A DNA stretch of 64,000 nt from Oceanicola granulosus HTCC2516 (GCF_000153305.1 NZ_CH724107.1:828994-892993); one strand, 5' to 3'. Shown: positions 1 through 12,241, counted from the stretch's first letter. Numbers and translations: made by a program. Notes: generated by a model not told the origin, from the letters alone.

Positions 1-38
1 CCCCCTCCGCCACCTGCGCGCCACCCCGAACGCCCGGC

Positions 39-890
39 CTACGCTCCGTCCCGCAGGATCCCCGCCGCGTCGCGCAGGGCGTCGGCGAGGCGGTCGCGGG
101 CGGTGCGGATGCGGGCGGCGTCGCCGAGGTCGGGATGGGTCGCGACCCAGAGCGGCACGGCGAAGGCGTCGCCGCCGGTGCCGACGCGCACGAGGCGCGG
201 GTCGGGCGCGCCGAGGCAGCAGGGCAGCAGCGTCCTGCCGAGCCCCAGCGCCGCCAGTTCGCGCAGCGCCAGGAAGCTGTCGGCGCCGCCGCGCAGGTCG
301 CTCTCGGCGCCGTTGTCGGCGAGCCAGGCGGCGGCGCGCGACCGGGCCAGCGCCCCCTGCGCGCCGAGCCAGCCCTCGACCTCCGGCCCGGCGGCGTAGA
401 GCGCGAAGCCGAGCGCGCCCGCCTCCACTCCCGCGAGCTCCGCCGGCAGCCGCTCGGCGGGGCGCACGGCGATGTCGGCATGGAGCCGGCCGAGGTCGAG
501 ATGGCGGTTCGACGAGCGCAGCTCCACCGGCACCCCCGCGGCGGCGAGCGCGGCGCAGATCGGCGGCAGCACCGCGACGCACAGGCTGTCGGTCGAGGTG
601 ATCCGCACCGGCTGGCCGGGGCCGCTGACGCCGTTGGCCAGCCGCTCCACCCCCTCGACCGCCGCCGCCACGCCGCGGGCGGCCTCGATCAGACCGAACC
701 GCTCGGGCGGCAGCCGGTAGCCGTGGGGCGTGCGCTCGAACACCGCCTGGCCGACGCGGCGCTCGAAGGCGGCGATGCGGCGCAGCACGGTGGCGTGGTT
801 GACGGCGAGCTCGCGCGCGGCGGCGGCCACCGAGCCGGTCTCGGCCACCGCGAGCACGAAGCGCAGGTCGTCCCAGCTGTGCCTCTGCAA
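39..890 (-). CDS. LysR-family transcriptional regulator
   Basis: A 283-residue LysR-type regulator. The N-terminal winged helix-turn-helix (about residues 5-65) is recognisable from the segment LRFVLAVAETGSVAAAARE followed by the typical dimerisation helix, and the rest is a shortened effector-binding domain. It is transcribed away from two cytochrome c genes that begin about 95 bp upstream of its start, so the divergent interval could hold its operator. The inducer cannot be read from the sequence. The full LysR effector domain is usually a little longer. The family call is firm; the target genes are only inferred from position. Confidence 0.85.
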   Translation of the reverse strand: MQRHSWDDLRFVLAVAETGSVAAAARELAVNHATVLRRIAAFERRVGQAVFERTPHGYRLPPERFGLIEAARGVAAAVEGVERLANGVSGPGQPVRITSTDSLCVAVLPPICAALAAAGVPVELRSSNRHLDLGRLHADIAVRPAERLPAELAGVEAGALGFALYAAGPEVEGWLGAQGALARSRAAAWLADNGAESDLRGGADSFLALRELAALGLGRTLLPCCLGAPDPRLVRVGTGGDAFAVPLWVATHPDLGDAARIRTARDRLADALRDAAGILRDGA

Positions 891-985
891 CTTTGCCGGT
901 CCCCTTGCAGAAATTCGGACTGTATCGGCCGTAGCATGACGTTACGCTAAGGTCATCAGCCCCCGCGATTTCCGAGGAGACGACC

Positions 986-1453
986 ATGCCCGCAAGCTTC
1001 CGCACCCTCACCGCCGCGAGCCTCTGCGCCGCGCTGTCCGCCGGCGCCGCGCTCGCGCAGGACGCCGAGGCCGCGATCAAGGCGCGCCAGTCGCACATGA
1101 CGCTCTACGCCCACAATCTCGGCATCATCGGCGCGATGGCGCAGGGCAACATGGCGTACGACGCCGAGATGGCCGCGCAGGCCGCGAGCGACCTCAACGC
1201 CCTCGCCGTCCTCTCCCAGCAGGCCTACTGGCCCGAGGGCAGCAGCAACGCCGACGGCGTCGAAACCAAGGCGCTGCCCGCGATCTGGGAGGACATGGAC
1301 GACTTCCACTCGAAGATGGACGCGCTCCACGAGGCGACCATGGCGATGGAGGGCGCCGCGGGCGAGAGCCTCGAGGCGCTGCAGGGCCAGATGCAGGCGC
1401 TCGGCGGGGCCTGCGGCGGCTGCCACCGGGAGTACCGGCAGCGGGACGACTGA
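986..1453 (+). CDS. Cytochrome c' / c556-type class II cytochrome
   Basis: A 155-residue secreted monohaem cytochrome. A Sec signal peptide (about residues 1-24, ending near ALAQ) precedes a predominantly helical domain. The single haem motif CGGCH lies close to the C terminus, which is diagnostic of class II cytochromes (cytochrome c' and c556). It would act in the periplasm in electron transfer or NO/redox handling. The start is supported by a GAGGAG Shine-Dalgarno at 974-979. A dihaem cytochrome begins 4 bases after its stop, so the two are probably co-transcribed. Confidence 0.85.
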   Translation: MPASFRTLTAASLCAALSAGAALAQDAEAAIKARQSHMTLYAHNLGIIGAMAQGNMAYDAEMAAQAASDLNALAVLSQQAYWPEGSSNADGVETKALPAIWEDMDDFHSKMDALHEATMAMEGAAGESLEALQGQMQALGGACGGCHREYRQRDD

Positions 1454-1457
1454 GCCC

Positions 1458-2348
1458 GTGCGCCTGCTCGGCGGCCTCGTGGCCCTCGCGCTCGTCGCGG
1501 GGGCGGCCGGCTGGTGGTTCACCGCGCCGCCGCCGGTGCCGGCGTCCTACGCCGCGCTGACGGGCAACCCCGAGGCCGGGCGGCTCGCCTTCGCCGCCGC
1601 CGGCTGCGCCTCGTGCCACACCGACCCCGAGGCCGAGCCCTCCGACAGCCCCGTCCTGTCGGGCGGTCAGCGCTTCGCGTCCGACTTCGGCACCTTCATC
1701 GCGCCCAACATCTCGCCCTCGCCCGAGGGCGTCGGCGCGTGGAGCGACGCCGAGCTGATCCACGCCGTCCGCGCCGGCGTCTCGCCGAGCGGCGCGCACC
1801 TCTACCCGGCCTTCCCCTACGCCGCCTACAACAAGGCCCTGCCGCAGGACGTGGCCGACCTCGTCGCCTACCTGCGCACCCTGCCCCCCTCCGAGGTCGA
1901 GAGCCTGCCCCACGAGGTCGGCTTCCCCTTCAACCTCCGCCGCGGGCTGGGCCTGTGGAAGGCGCTGTTCCTGTCCGACGATTACGTGCTCGCCGAGGCC
2001 GAGCTCGACAGCCCCGTCGATCGCGGCCGCTACCTCGTCGAGGCGCTCGGCCATTGCGGCGAGTGCCATACGCCGCGCAACCCGCTCGGCGCGCTTGACA
2101 CCTCGCGCTGGCTCGGCGGCGCTCCGCACCCCTCGGGCGAGGGCACGATCCCCAACATCACGCCGGCCGGGCTGTCGTGGTCCGAAGCGGAGATCGCCGA
2201 GTACCTCAAGAGCGGCTTCACCCCCGACTTCGACACCGCCGGCGGCGAGATGGCCGAGGTGGTCGCAACCATCTCGCAGCTCTCCGACGACGATCGCCTC
2301 GCCATCGCGGCCTACCTCAAGGCGGTGCCGGAGGTGGCCCCGGACTGA
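1458..2348 (+). CDS. Dihaem cytochrome c, membrane-anchored
   Basis: A 296-residue protein with two CxxCH haem-binding motifs, CASCH near residue 50 and CGECH near residue 200. It therefore has two cytochrome c domains of the kind used as electron-transfer subunits of periplasmic dehydrogenases. A hydrophobic N-terminal segment (residues 2-22) with no clear cleavage site could anchor it to the inner membrane. Translation appears to start at a GTG directly after the stop of the preceding cytochrome gene, implying coupled expression. No dehydrogenase partner is adjacent, so the electron donor is unknown. Confidence 0.85.
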   Translation: MRLLGGLVALALVAGAAGWWFTAPPPVPASYAALTGNPEAGRLAFAAAGCASCHTDPEAEPSDSPVLSGGQRFASDFGTFIAPNISPSPEGVGAWSDAELIHAVRAGVSPSGAHLYPAFPYAAYNKALPQDVADLVAYLRTLPPSEVESLPHEVGFPFNLRRGLGLWKALFLSDDYVLAEAELDSPVDRGRYLVEALGHCGECHTPRNPLGALDTSRWLGGAPHPSGEGTIPNITPAGLSWSEAEIAEYLKSGFTPDFDTAGGEMAEVVATISQLSDDDRLAIAAYLKAVPEVAPD

Positions 2349-2423
2349 CAGCGGCGGGGCGGCGGCGAGATTCGCATGGGGTGAATATTGCCGTTCGCAC
2401 CAGATCTGCTACTTCCGCACCAC

Positions 2424-5291
2424 ATGGCCTTCGATTTCGAGAAAATGTTCCAGGCGGCACCGTCGCCCTACGTCCTGCTCGACCGCGACCTCCGCATGGT
2501 CTGGGCGAACGAGGAATATCTCCGCGTCACCGGGCGCACCCGGGAGTCGGTGATCGGACGGATCATGACGGAGGAGTTTCCCTCCGATCCCGCGAGCACC
2601 AGCGGCCAGATGCTGCGCAACAGCTTCCGCCGCGTGTTCGAGACCGGTGCCCCCGACCACCTGCCGCTGATCCCCTACCCGATCGAGAACGCCGACGGCA
2701 CGATGGAGGAGCGGGTCTGGAGCGCGACGCACACGCCCGTCGCCGGCGCGGACGGCTCGACCGAGTACGTGCTGCAGAACACCTTCGACGTCACCGACCT
2801 CTACCGCAATACCAGCCTCGACGAGACCGGCAGCCGCCGGCCCGACGAGGCCGAGATCGCGCGGCGCGCCGAGATCATCTCGCTGCGCAACCTCGAGCTC
2901 GACAGCGCCGTCGAGTTCCTCAGCTCCGTGTTCGACCAGGCGCCGTCCTTCATGGCGATCACCGTCGGCCCCACCCATGTCTTCCGCATCACCAACGCGG
3001 CCTACATGCGCATCGTCGGCGAGCGCCAGATGATCGGCAAGACGGTGCTGGAGGCGCTGCCCGAGGTCGTGGACCAGGGCTACCTGGAGCTGCTCGACGA
3101 GGTCTACCGAAGCGGCGCGCCCTACTCCGTCAACGGCGCGCCGGTGCAGGTGATGCACGACGGCAAGCTCGAGGATTACGTCGTCGACTTCGTCTACCAG
3201 CCGATCCTCGACGACGAGGGCAACACGACGGGCATCTTCATCCAGGGCAACGACGTCACCGCCCAGAGCAAGGCGGAGCGCCAGCTGCGCGAGGCCGAGC
3301 AGCGTTTCCGCACCATGGCCCAGACGATGCCCGCCCACGTCTGGACCGCCACCCCCGACGGCCATCTCGACTGGCTCAGCGAGCGCATCTATGCGGAGAC
3401 CGGCTACGAGGAGGGGGCGCTCTTCGGCGAGGACTGGCTGAAGGTCGTCCACCCCGACGACCGCCCCGAGGTGCTGGAGGTCTGGAGCAAGGCGCTCACG
3501 ACGGGACAGCGCTACGAGACCGAGTTCCGCATCCGGCGCGCCGACGGCGAGTACATCTGGCACCTGGTGCGCGCCACGCCGATCACCGACGACGACGGCC
3601 GCATCCTGCGCTGGGTCGGCACCAACGTCGACATCGACGAGCAGAAGACCGTCACCGCCGCCCTGGCCGATCTCAACGCCACCCTCGAGGAGCGCGTCGA
3701 GCGGCGCAACCGCGAGCTCGGACACATGCACGAGCGGCTGCGCCACAGCCAGAAGCTCGAGGCGATCGGCACCCTCTCGGGCGGGATCGCGCACGACTTC
3801 AACAACCTGCTCCAGGCGATCTCCGGCAGCCTGACGCTGGCGCAGCGCGAACTCGGCGAGGGCTCGCCCGCCGCCGCCCGCCTGGGCACGGCGATGCGCG
3901 CCGTCGAGCGCGGGGCGAACCTGTCGTCGCAACTTCTGGCCTTCAGCCGCCAGCAGCCGCTGCAGCCCCGCCCGTTCGATCTGAGCCAGCTCCTGGCCGA
4001 CATGAACGACCTGCTGCTCTCCGCGCTCGGCGAGGGCATCGACGTGGCCGTCGAGGCGGCCGACCGGCTCTGGCCCGTCTTCGCCGACCCCGCCAACATG
4101 GAGAACGCCATCCTCAACCTCGCGCTCAACGCGCGCGACGCGATGGAGGGGCGCGGGCAGCTCAGGATCAGTCTGGTCAACCGGACCTTCGGCGTGCGCG
4201 ACCTGTCGGGCGACACCGAGATGGAGCCCGGGGACTACGTCGAGCTGACCGTCACCGACGAGGGCGTCGGCATGTCGCAGGACGCGGTCGAGAAGGCGTT
4301 CGAGCCGTTCTACACCACCAAGCCCGTCGGCAAGGGCACCGGCCTCGGCCTGCCCACCGTCTACGGATACGCGCGCCAGTCGGGCGGGCGGATCACGCTC
4401 GACAGCCGCCCCGGCGAGGGCACCTCGGTGACGCTCGCCCTGCCCCGCGCGCACGAGCCGCCGGTGTCGCTGCCGCACAAGCGCGGCCACGCCATCGCCG
4501 GCGGCGGCGAGACGATCCTGCTCGTCGAGGACGACCCGGAGGTGCGCGGTGCGACGGCGGCGCTGCTCCAGGATCTCGGCTATTCCACCCTCACCGCGGC
4601 CAACCCCGACGAGGCGCTCGTCTCCTTCGGCGAGGGTGCGCGGTTCGACATGCTGCTGACCGACGTGGTGATGCCCGGCGAGGTGACGAGCCGCGAGATG
4701 GTCGAGCGGATCCAGGGCGAGCGGCCCGACCTGCCGGTGCTGTTCATCTCCGGCTTCTCGCGCCGCGAGATCGTCCATGACGGGCGCGTCGACAAGGGCG
4801 TGCAGTTCCTCTCCAAGCCGTTCACGCAGGAGACCCTCGCGCGGAAGGTGCGCGAGGTGCTCGACAGCGCGCCGCGCCCCGACGCGCCAGGGCCCGAGAC
4901 GGCTGCCGAGGCGCCCGCGCCGCTCGCTCCGCGCGGGCCGCCGCGCGTGCTGCTGGTCGAGGACGACGCGCTGATCCGCATGGACCTGGCGATGATGCTG
5001 GAGGAGATGGGCATCGAGGTTGCCGAGGCCGCCTCCGTCGCCGAAGCGCTGGCGCAGCTCGAGACGGGCGGGTTCGACCTGATGCTGACCGACATCGGCC
5101 TGCCCGACGGCAACGGCGAAGAGCTCGCGCGCGAGGCCCGGGAGCGCCACCCCGAGCTGCGGCTGATCTTCGCCACCGGCCGCTCGCAGCTGGCGCAGGA
5201 ACTGCCGGGCAGCCTGCTGCTGCCCAAGCCCTTCAGCCACCACGCCGTCGCCGAGGCGATCGAGACCGCCACCGGCTACGTCGCCGCCTGA
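2424..5291 (+). CDS. Hybrid sensor histidine kinase with PAS domains and two receivers
   Basis: A soluble signalling protein of about 955 residues with no membrane segment. From the N terminus there are three PAS-like domains (roughly 10-130, 165-290 and 300-415; the third has a PAS/PAC pattern ending WVGTNVDIDEQK). A HisKA domain follows, with the phosphorylatable His about residue 457 in the motif IAHDFNN. The HATPase domain has an N box near 560 and glycine boxes GVGM and GTGLGLP near 610-640. Two receiver domains follow, with phospho-acceptor Asp about residues 746 and 889. The ATG at 2424 is preferred over an upstream TTG at 2388; neither has a strong ribosome-binding site. The ligand and output partner are unknown. 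Confidence 0.85.
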   Translation: MAFDFEKMFQAAPSPYVLLDRDLRMVWANEEYLRVTGRTRESVIGRIMTEEFPSDPASTSGQMLRNSFRRVFETGAPDHLPLIPYPIENADGTMEERVWSATHTPVAGADGSTEYVLQNTFDVTDLYRNTSLDETGSRRPDEAEIARRAEIISLRNLELDSAVEFLSSVFDQAPSFMAITVGPTHVFRITNAAYMRIVGERQMIGKTVLEALPEVVDQGYLELLDEVYRSGAPYSVNGAPVQVMHDGKLEDYVVDFVYQPILDDEGNTTGIFIQGNDVTAQSKAERQLREAEQRFRTMAQTMPAHVWTATPDGHLDWLSERIYAETGYEEGALFGEDWLKVVHPDDRPEVLEVWSKALTTGQRYETEFRIRRADGEYIWHLVRATPITDDDGRILRWVGTNVDIDEQKTVTAALADLNATLEERVERRNRELGHMHERLRHSQKLEAIGTLSGGIAHDFNNLLQAISGSLTLAQRELGEGSPAAARLGTAMRAVERGANLSSQLLAFSRQQPLQPRPFDLSQLLADMNDLLLSALGEGIDVAVEAADRLWPVFADPANMENAILNLALNARDAMEGRGQLRISLVNRTFGVRDLSGDTEMEPGDYVELTVTDEGVGMSQDAVEKAFEPFYTTKPVGKGTGLGLPTVYGYARQSGGRITLDSRPGEGTSVTLALPRAHEPPVSLPHKRGHAIAGGGETILLVEDDPEVRGATAALLQDLGYSTLTAANPDEALVSFGEGARFDMLLTDVVMPGEVTSREMVERIQGERPDLPVLFISGFSRREIVHDGRVDKGVQFLSKPFTQETLARKVREVLDSAPRPDAPGPETAAEAPAPLAPRGPPRVLLVEDDALIRMDLAMMLEEMGIEVAEAASVAEALAQLETGGFDLMLTDIGLPDGNGEELAREARERHPELRLIFATGRSQLAQELPGSLLLPKPFSHHAVAEAIETATGYVAA

Positions 5292-5294
5292 GCC

Positions 5295-6128
5295 TCACGC
5301 CTCGGGGATGTGCCCCGCCAGCCCGCCGCGCACCGCCGCCTCGCAGGCGCGCGCCAGCGCCTTGCGGTCGGGGAAGTCGGCGACCTTGAGCGGCGGGTGG
5401 TAGATCACCTTGACCGACCCCTGCGGGTGCGCCGTCAGCGTCGCCAGCAGGTGCGGCCCGAACGGCATCTCGCCCCACCAGCCATAGAGCCGCGGATCGG
5501 CGCCCGGCGGGGCGCTGTAGCGCAGGCTGACGGGCTGGACCCACATCCGCGCGCGCAGCGCCTCGTCGAAGAACGCGCCGAACAGCGTCGGCTTGAACGG
5601 CAGCAGCCGCCGCCCGTCGGTCGAGGTGCCCTCCGGGAAGAACAGCAGCCGGTGCCCCGTCGCCAGCCGCTCGCGGAAGATCTGCACCTGGCGCGGCGCC
5701 TCGCGCCGGTCGCGGGCGATGAAGACGGTGCCGTTGGCGCGCGCGAGCCAGCCGATGCCGGGCCAGCCCGCGATCTCCGACTTCGACACGAAGTACACCC
5801 GGTCGCCGGCGTTGAGCACGAAGATGTCGAGCCACGACGAGTGGTTGGCGACCACCGCCCCCGCCCCGCGCATCGGCCGCCCCTCGGTGGCGTAGCCGAT
5901 CCCGAGCAGCGCGATGGCGGCGCGGCAGAAGAGCTGGGTGATCGTCGGCGTGATCGGGCGGCGCAGCTCGAACAGCGGCCGCTCCACCAGCCGCACGAGC
6001 AGCAGCGCGGAGAACATCACCGCCAGCAGCGGCAGGATCAGCGCCGCCCGCAGCACCGCCAGCACCACGCCGATGGCGCTGACGCGGCGCTCGGGGGGCG
6101 GCTCGTCGGAGTGCCACGCCACGCTCAC
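5295..6128 (-). CDS. olsA: 1-acyl-glycerol-3-phosphate / lyso-ornithine lipid acyltransferase
   Basis: A 277-residue PlsC-family acyltransferase. A hydrophobic segment (about 16-48) precedes the catalytic HX4D box (His96, Asp101 in NHSSWLD) and the substrate-binding FPEGTS motif (164-169). It starts at a GTG whose last bases overlap the stop of olsB (GTGA), so the pair is translationally coupled. In the ornithine-lipid pathway OlsB makes lyso-ornithine lipid and OlsA adds the second acyl chain from acyl-ACP. General phosphatidate synthesis is an alternative role, but coupling to olsB favours OlsA. Confidence 0.88.
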   Translation of the reverse strand: MSVAWHSDEPPPERRVSAIGVVLAVLRAALILPLLAVMFSALLLVRLVERPLFELRRPITPTITQLFCRAAIALLGIGYATEGRPMRGAGAVVANHSSWLDIFVLNAGDRVYFVSKSEIAGWPGIGWLARANGTVFIARDRREAPRQVQIFRERLATGHRLLFFPEGTSTDGRRLLPFKPTLFGAFFDEALRARMWVQPVSLRYSAPPGADPRLYGWWGEMPFGPHLLATLTAHPQGSVKVIYHPPLKVADFPDRKALARACEAAVRGGLAGHIPEA

Positions 6129-6892
6129 CGCGCCGCCCCGCGCGTGTAGATCCGGCTCTGGCGCGCGTTGAGCCGGGCGGTGTCCATCACCAGGCAGACA
6201 TCGGTGGTGTTGAAGTCGCGGTCGATCCACGCCCCCTCGCCCACCGTGCCGCCGAGCCGCAGGTAGGCCTTGATGAGCGCCGGGATCGCCAGCAGCGCCT
6301 GCTGCCGGTCGAGCGCGTCCTCGGGGATGCGGTCCATCGCCACCGCGCCGGGCGGGCGGGCGGCGACGCGCTGGCCGGGCGGCGCGAGGTGGCGGTGGTG
6401 GAGCAGCGACAGCGGCGCGGCGAGCGCGTCGAGATCGGTGCCGTGGAACGAGGCGACGCCGAACAGCACCTCCGCCCCGGTCTGCGCGACGTGCTCGGCG
6501 AGCCCGTTCCACAGGTGGTACATCGCCGCGCCGCCCCGGTAGTCGCGGTGCAGGCAAGACCGGCCCAGCTCGAGCAGCCGCCGCCCGCTCGCCCGCAGCG
6601 GGGCGAGATCGAACTCGGCCTCGCTGTAGAAGCCCCCCGCCTGCGCCGCCCCGGCCTCGTCGAGCAGCCGGTACACCCCGGCGACCCGCCCGCCCGCGGC
6701 GGCGTCGACCACGAGCAGGTGCGCGGCGTGGGCGTCGAAGCGGTCGCGCTCGAGCCGCGCCGCGTGGTCGACCATCGGCCCGTCGCCGCCGAGCTCCTCG
6801 ACGAACACCTCGTAGCGCAGGCGCTGCGCGGCGGCGACGTCCTCGCCGCCACGCGCGAGGCGCAGACGGAAGTCGGGTTCGGGCGCGGTCAT
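6125..6892 (-). CDS. olsB: L-ornithine N-alpha-acyltransferase
   Basis: A GNAT-fold protein of about 255 residues of the OlsB family. Characteristic segments include RLRYEVFVEELGGDG near the N terminus, LELGRSCLHRDYRGG in the middle and WIDRDFNTTDVCLVMD near the C terminus. It transfers a 3-hydroxyacyl chain from ACP to the alpha-amino group of ornithine, the first step of phosphate-free ornithine-lipid synthesis. It overlaps olsA by four bases. The ATG at 6892 is chosen by comparison with family N termini. An in-frame ATG at 6922 is possible, and neither has a clear ribosome-binding site. Confidence 0.88.
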   Translation of the reverse strand: MTAPEPDFRLRLARGGEDVAAAQRLRYEVFVEELGGDGPMVDHAARLERDRFDAHAAHLLVVDAAAGGRVAGVYRLLDEAGAAQAGGFYSEAEFDLAPLRASGRRLLELGRSCLHRDYRGGAAMYHLWNGLAEHVAQTGAEVLFGVASFHGTDLDALAAPLSLLHHRHLAPPGQRVAARPPGAVAMDRIPEDALDRQQALLAIPALIKAYLRLGGTVGEGAWIDRDFNTTDVCLVMDTARLNARQSRIYTRGAAR

Positions 6893-7063
6893 CTGGCGGG
6901 GGCTGGTCCGGTGGTCGGGCATGGCGGCTTGGCTGGAGAGAGGCAGGGGCGCTCGGGCGAGGCGTGCGGCCCTTCTAGGGTTGGCGCCGCACGAGGGCAA
7001 CCGGCGCGGCCCCGGACAGGCGTCCGGCCGCGCGGCTGGACTTTTGCCACCTTAGGTTGTATG

Positions 7064-7249
7064 TCAGGTCGAGGCGTCGACGAGCTCGAGCGTCACCCGC
7101 GACCCGTCGACGACGACCTTGCCGGCGTCGGGAAACATCACGGTGATGCGCTCGCCGATGTTGGACTGCACCTGCCCGACGCCCCAGTCGGGCCGCGCCG
7201 GGTGCCGCACGAGCATGCCGGGCTGGAGGATCGCGTTGATACCGCTCAT
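7064..7249 (-). CDS. DUF3553 small protein
   Basis: A 61-residue protein matching the DUF3553 family. It has a short beta-rich domain with the pattern GMLVRHPARPDWGVGQVQS and a following ITVMFPDAGKVVVD, similar to small SH3-like or CarD/UvrD-tail-like folds. Its molecular role is not established. It lies divergently next to chpT, with about 25 bp between the two start codons. Small size and a well-kept family motif support a real gene. Confidence 0.8.
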   Translation of the reverse strand: MSGINAILQPGMLVRHPARPDWGVGQVQSNIGERITVMFPDAGKVVVDGSRVTLELVDAST

Positions 7250-7273
7250 GATTTCGCTCCGGATCGGGACAGG

Positions 7274-7870
7274 ATGAAGATGGACAGCCACGGCGTCAGC
7301 GACCTCGTCGCCTCGCGCATCTGCCACGACGTGATCAGCCCGCTCGGCGCCATCGGCAACGGGCTCGAGCTGCTGACGCTGGCGAACCCCGACCTGCCCG
7401 AGGCCGAGCTCGCGCTGATCGGCGAGAGCGTCGCGGCGGCGCAGGCGCGGCTGCAATTCTTCCGCTTCGCCTTCGGCAGCGCCGCCGACACGCCCGTCGC
7501 CGGCCGCGAGGTGGTGCGGGTGCTCGACGCGATGGCCGCCAGCGGCTTCGCGCGGTGCCGCTGGGAGGTCGCCGAGGACCCGCCCCGCGGGCTGGTGCGC
7601 TGCGCGTTCCTGGCGCTGCTCTGCGTCGAGACGGCGCTCGGGCGCGGCGCGGCGCTGCGGGTGTCGGTGCGCGACGGCCGCTGGAGCGTCGTCGGCGAAG
7701 GCCCGGTGCGCCACCGCGACCCGGAGGTCTGGGCGGCGCTCGCCGGTGGAGACCCCGGCGCGCTCACCGCGGCGCAGGTGCAGTTCATGCTCCTGCCCCC
7801 GGCGCTCGCGGCGCTCGGGCGGCGGGCCGAGGTCACGGAGTCGGGCGGCGCGCCGGCGATCAGCTTCTGA
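7274..7870 (+). CDS. chpT: Histidine phosphotransferase ChpT
   Basis: About 198 residues. The N-terminal dimerisation helix contains the phospho-accepting His in [21 protein letters not shown]. The remainder is a degenerate HATPase-like domain, as in Caulobacter ChpT. In alphaproteobacteria ChpT relays phosphate from the hybrid kinase CckA to CtrA and CpdR, controlling the cell cycle and, in Rhodobacterales, motility and GTA functions. The second ATG at 7280 has a better-placed AGGA and could be the true start. The 3' end overlaps the convergent proA by 11 bp. Confidence 0.88.
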   Translation: MKMDSHGVSDLVASRICHDVISPLGAIGNGLELLTLANPDLPEAELALIGESVAAAQARLQFFRFAFGSAADTPVAGREVVRVLDAMAASGFARCRWEVAEDPPRGLVRCAFLALLCVETALGRGAALRVSVRDGRWSVVGEGPVRHRDPEVWAALAGGDPGALTAAQVQFMLLPPALAALGRRAEVTESGGAPAISF

Positions 7871-9125
7871 CCGCCCCGTCGCCGCTGACGAGGTACTTGA
7901 AGCTCGTCAGCTGCTCCGCCCCCACCGGCCCGCGCGCGTGCATCTTGCCCGTCGCGATGCCGATCTCCGCCCCCATCCCGAACTCGCCGCCGTCGGCGAA
8001 CTGGGTCGAGGCGTTGTGCATCAGGATCGCGCTGTCGAGCCGCTGGAAGAAGCGGTCGGCGGTGGGCTGGTCGCGGGTGACGATGGCGTCGGTGTGCTGG
8101 CTGCCGTGGCGGCGGATGTGCGCCATCGCCTCGTCGACCCCGTCGACCAGCTTCACCGCGATGATCCTGTCGAGGAACTCCCGGCCCCAATCCTCGTCCG
8201 TCGCCCGCACCGTGCCCGGCACCTTCGCCAGCTCGTCGCCGGCGCGCACCTCGACGCCCTTCTCGAGCAGCGCCTCGATCAGCCGCGGCCCGTGCTCGGT
8301 GTAGTACCTCCAGTCGATCAGCAGGCACTCGGCGGCGCCGCAGATGCCGGTGCGCCGGGTCTTGGCGTTGACCACGATCCGCTCGGCCATCTCCGGATCG
8401 GCCCACCTGTCGACATAGACGTGGCAGATGCCCTCGAGATGCGCGAAGACCGGCACCCGCGCCTCGCGCTGCACCAGCCCCACGAGCCCCTTGCCGCCGC
8501 GCGGCACGATGACGTCGATGTTGGCGCTGTCCCTGAGCATCAGGCTCACCGCCTCGCGCGCGCGCGTCGGCACGAGCTGGATCGCCGTCTCCGGCAGCCC
8601 CGCCTCGCGCAGCCCCTGCACGAGGCAGGCGTGGATCGCGCCGGAGGAATGGAAGCTCTCCGACCCGCCCCGCAGGATCACCGCGTTGCCCGACTTCAGG
8701 CACAGCGCCCCGGCGTCGGCGGTGACGTTGGGCCGGCTCTCGTAAATCACGCCGACGACGCCCAGCGGCGTGCGCACCCGGCGGATGTTGAGCCCGCTCG
8801 GCCGGTCCCACTCGGTGATGACCTCGCCCACCGGATCCGTCTGCTCGGCCACCGCGCGCAGCCCGTCGACGATGGCGCGGACGCGGCCCTGGTCGAGCAT
8901 CAGCCGGTCCATCATCGCCGGGCTCAGGCCCTTCTCCTCGCCAAAGGCCAAGTCCTCGCGATTTGCCTCGAGGATCTCCTCGCGCCGGGCCCAGACCGCC
9001 TCGGCCGCCCCGATCAGCGCGGCATACTTGCGCTCCGCCTCGGTCCAGGCAAGCGTGCCGGCGGCGGCGCGGGCGTTCTCGCCGATGCGGGCCATGACGG
9101 CGCCGACGTCTTCGATGTCCTTCAT
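7860..9125 (-). CDS. proA: Gamma-glutamyl phosphate reductase
   Basis: A 421-residue protein of the usual ProA length in the aldehyde dehydrogenase superfamily. It reduces gamma-glutamyl phosphate to glutamate semialdehyde with NADPH in proline synthesis. Family segments include [19 protein letters not shown] and [15 protein letters not shown], and the catalytic Cys lies in [15 protein letters not shown]. It is last in the obg-proB-kinase-proA run and starts 43 bp after the phosphotransferase-like gene. Its 3' end overlaps that of chpT. Confidence 0.96.
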   Translation of the reverse strand: MKDIEDVGAVMARIGENARAAAGTLAWTEAERKYAALIGAAEAVWARREEILEANREDLAFGEEKGLSPAMMDRLMLDQGRVRAIVDGLRAVAEQTDPVGEVITEWDRPSGLNIRRVRTPLGVVGVIYESRPNVTADAGALCLKSGNAVILRGGSESFHSSGAIHACLVQGLREAGLPETAIQLVPTRAREAVSLMLRDSANIDVIVPRGGKGLVGLVQREARVPVFAHLEGICHVYVDRWADPEMAERIVVNAKTRRTGICGAAECLLIDWRYYTEHGPRLIEALLEKGVEVRAGDELAKVPGTVRATDEDWGREFLDRIIAVKLVDGVDEAMAHIRRHGSQHTDAIVTRDQPTADRFFQRLDSAILMHNASTQFADGGEFGMGAEIGIATGKMHARGPVGAEQLTSFKYLVSGDGAVRS

Positions 9126-9168
9126 GGGGGCGCGTCCTCTGCAATGGTCGCGGCCTCTTTACGCCCAT

Positions 9169-9998
9169 TCACGACGTCAGGGAACCTCCCGCTTGCCGCA
9201 CCGCCGCGTGACACGCCAGCAGCCGAAGCAGCATCGCCTCCGCCACGTCCCATGCCTCCCCGTCCGCCGCGCTCCAGACCCCCGCCAGCGCACAATGCGC
9301 CGCCGCCCAGCCCGTCACGCGCGCCAGCGGCCAGCCGCACCCCGCCGCCAGCGCCTCCGCCAGCGCCGCCGGATCGCGCTCCAAGGCGACCGTACCCGGA
9401 TTGAGGAACAGGTTCGCCGCCTCGTAGGCCGGATCGCCGAGCACCCCCTTCGGATCGATCGCCACCCACGCCGGCGCGTCGTCCGCGAGCATCACGTTGT
9501 CGTGGTGCAGATCGCCGTGGAGCGGCACCTCGCGCTCCGTCGTCGCCAGCAGCTCGCGCGCCAGCGCCGCCGCCGTGCCCCGCGGGCCTTCTCGGCAGGC
9601 GAGCAGCGGCGCCATCCGGCGCGCCAGCGGCGCGAGCACCGGCACCGGCGCGGCGCGCGGCGCCTGCAGCCGGCGGATCAGCCCGACCAGCCCGGCGACG
9701 CTGTCGCCGTCTCCCGCCGCCCGCACCCGCGCGCCGAGCGTCCCGCCGTCGCACCAGTCGAGCAGCATCGCGTCGTCCGCCGCCGCCCGCAGCCCGACCG
9801 CACCCGCACCGTCCCACCACCTCAGCAGAGCCGCCCCGACGATCTCCTCCGCCCCCGCCGCCGTCAGCAGCTTGAGCGCGACCGCCTCGCCATCCTGCGT
9901 GCCGCGGTAGACCCAGCTCCGCGGCGTCTGCGCCACCGGCACCAGCGCCTCCAGCCGCCAGAGCGCGGCGAGCTCCGCGAGGCGCGCCGCCGGGGCGC

Positions 9999-10002
<4 letters not shown>
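9169..10002 (-). CDS. APH(6)/hydroxyurea-phosphotransferase family kinase
   Basis: A 277-residue aminoglycoside/hydroxyurea kinase-like protein. It has the Brenner-type catalytic motif [10 protein letters not shown] and a following metal-binding segment [14 protein letters not shown], as in streptomycin 6-phosphotransferases. It starts at a GTG overlapping the stop of proB (GTGA), so it is translated with the proline genes. True antibiotic phosphorylation cannot be assumed, because chromosomal family members often have unknown substrates. Its position between proB and proA is unusual. Confidence 0.78.

Positions 10003-12241
<2,239 letters not shown>

Noticed and set aside
2409-5243. A 944-codon minus-strand open frame opposite the hybrid kinase
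   Set aside because: No recognisable domains and a composition typical of an antisense shadow; the plus-strand kinase explains the region.
6129-6557. An apparent long N-terminal extension of olsA
   Set aside because: The extra in-frame sequence lies within olsB in another frame and has no similarity to acyltransferases. The GTG overlapping the olsB stop gives a normal OlsA.
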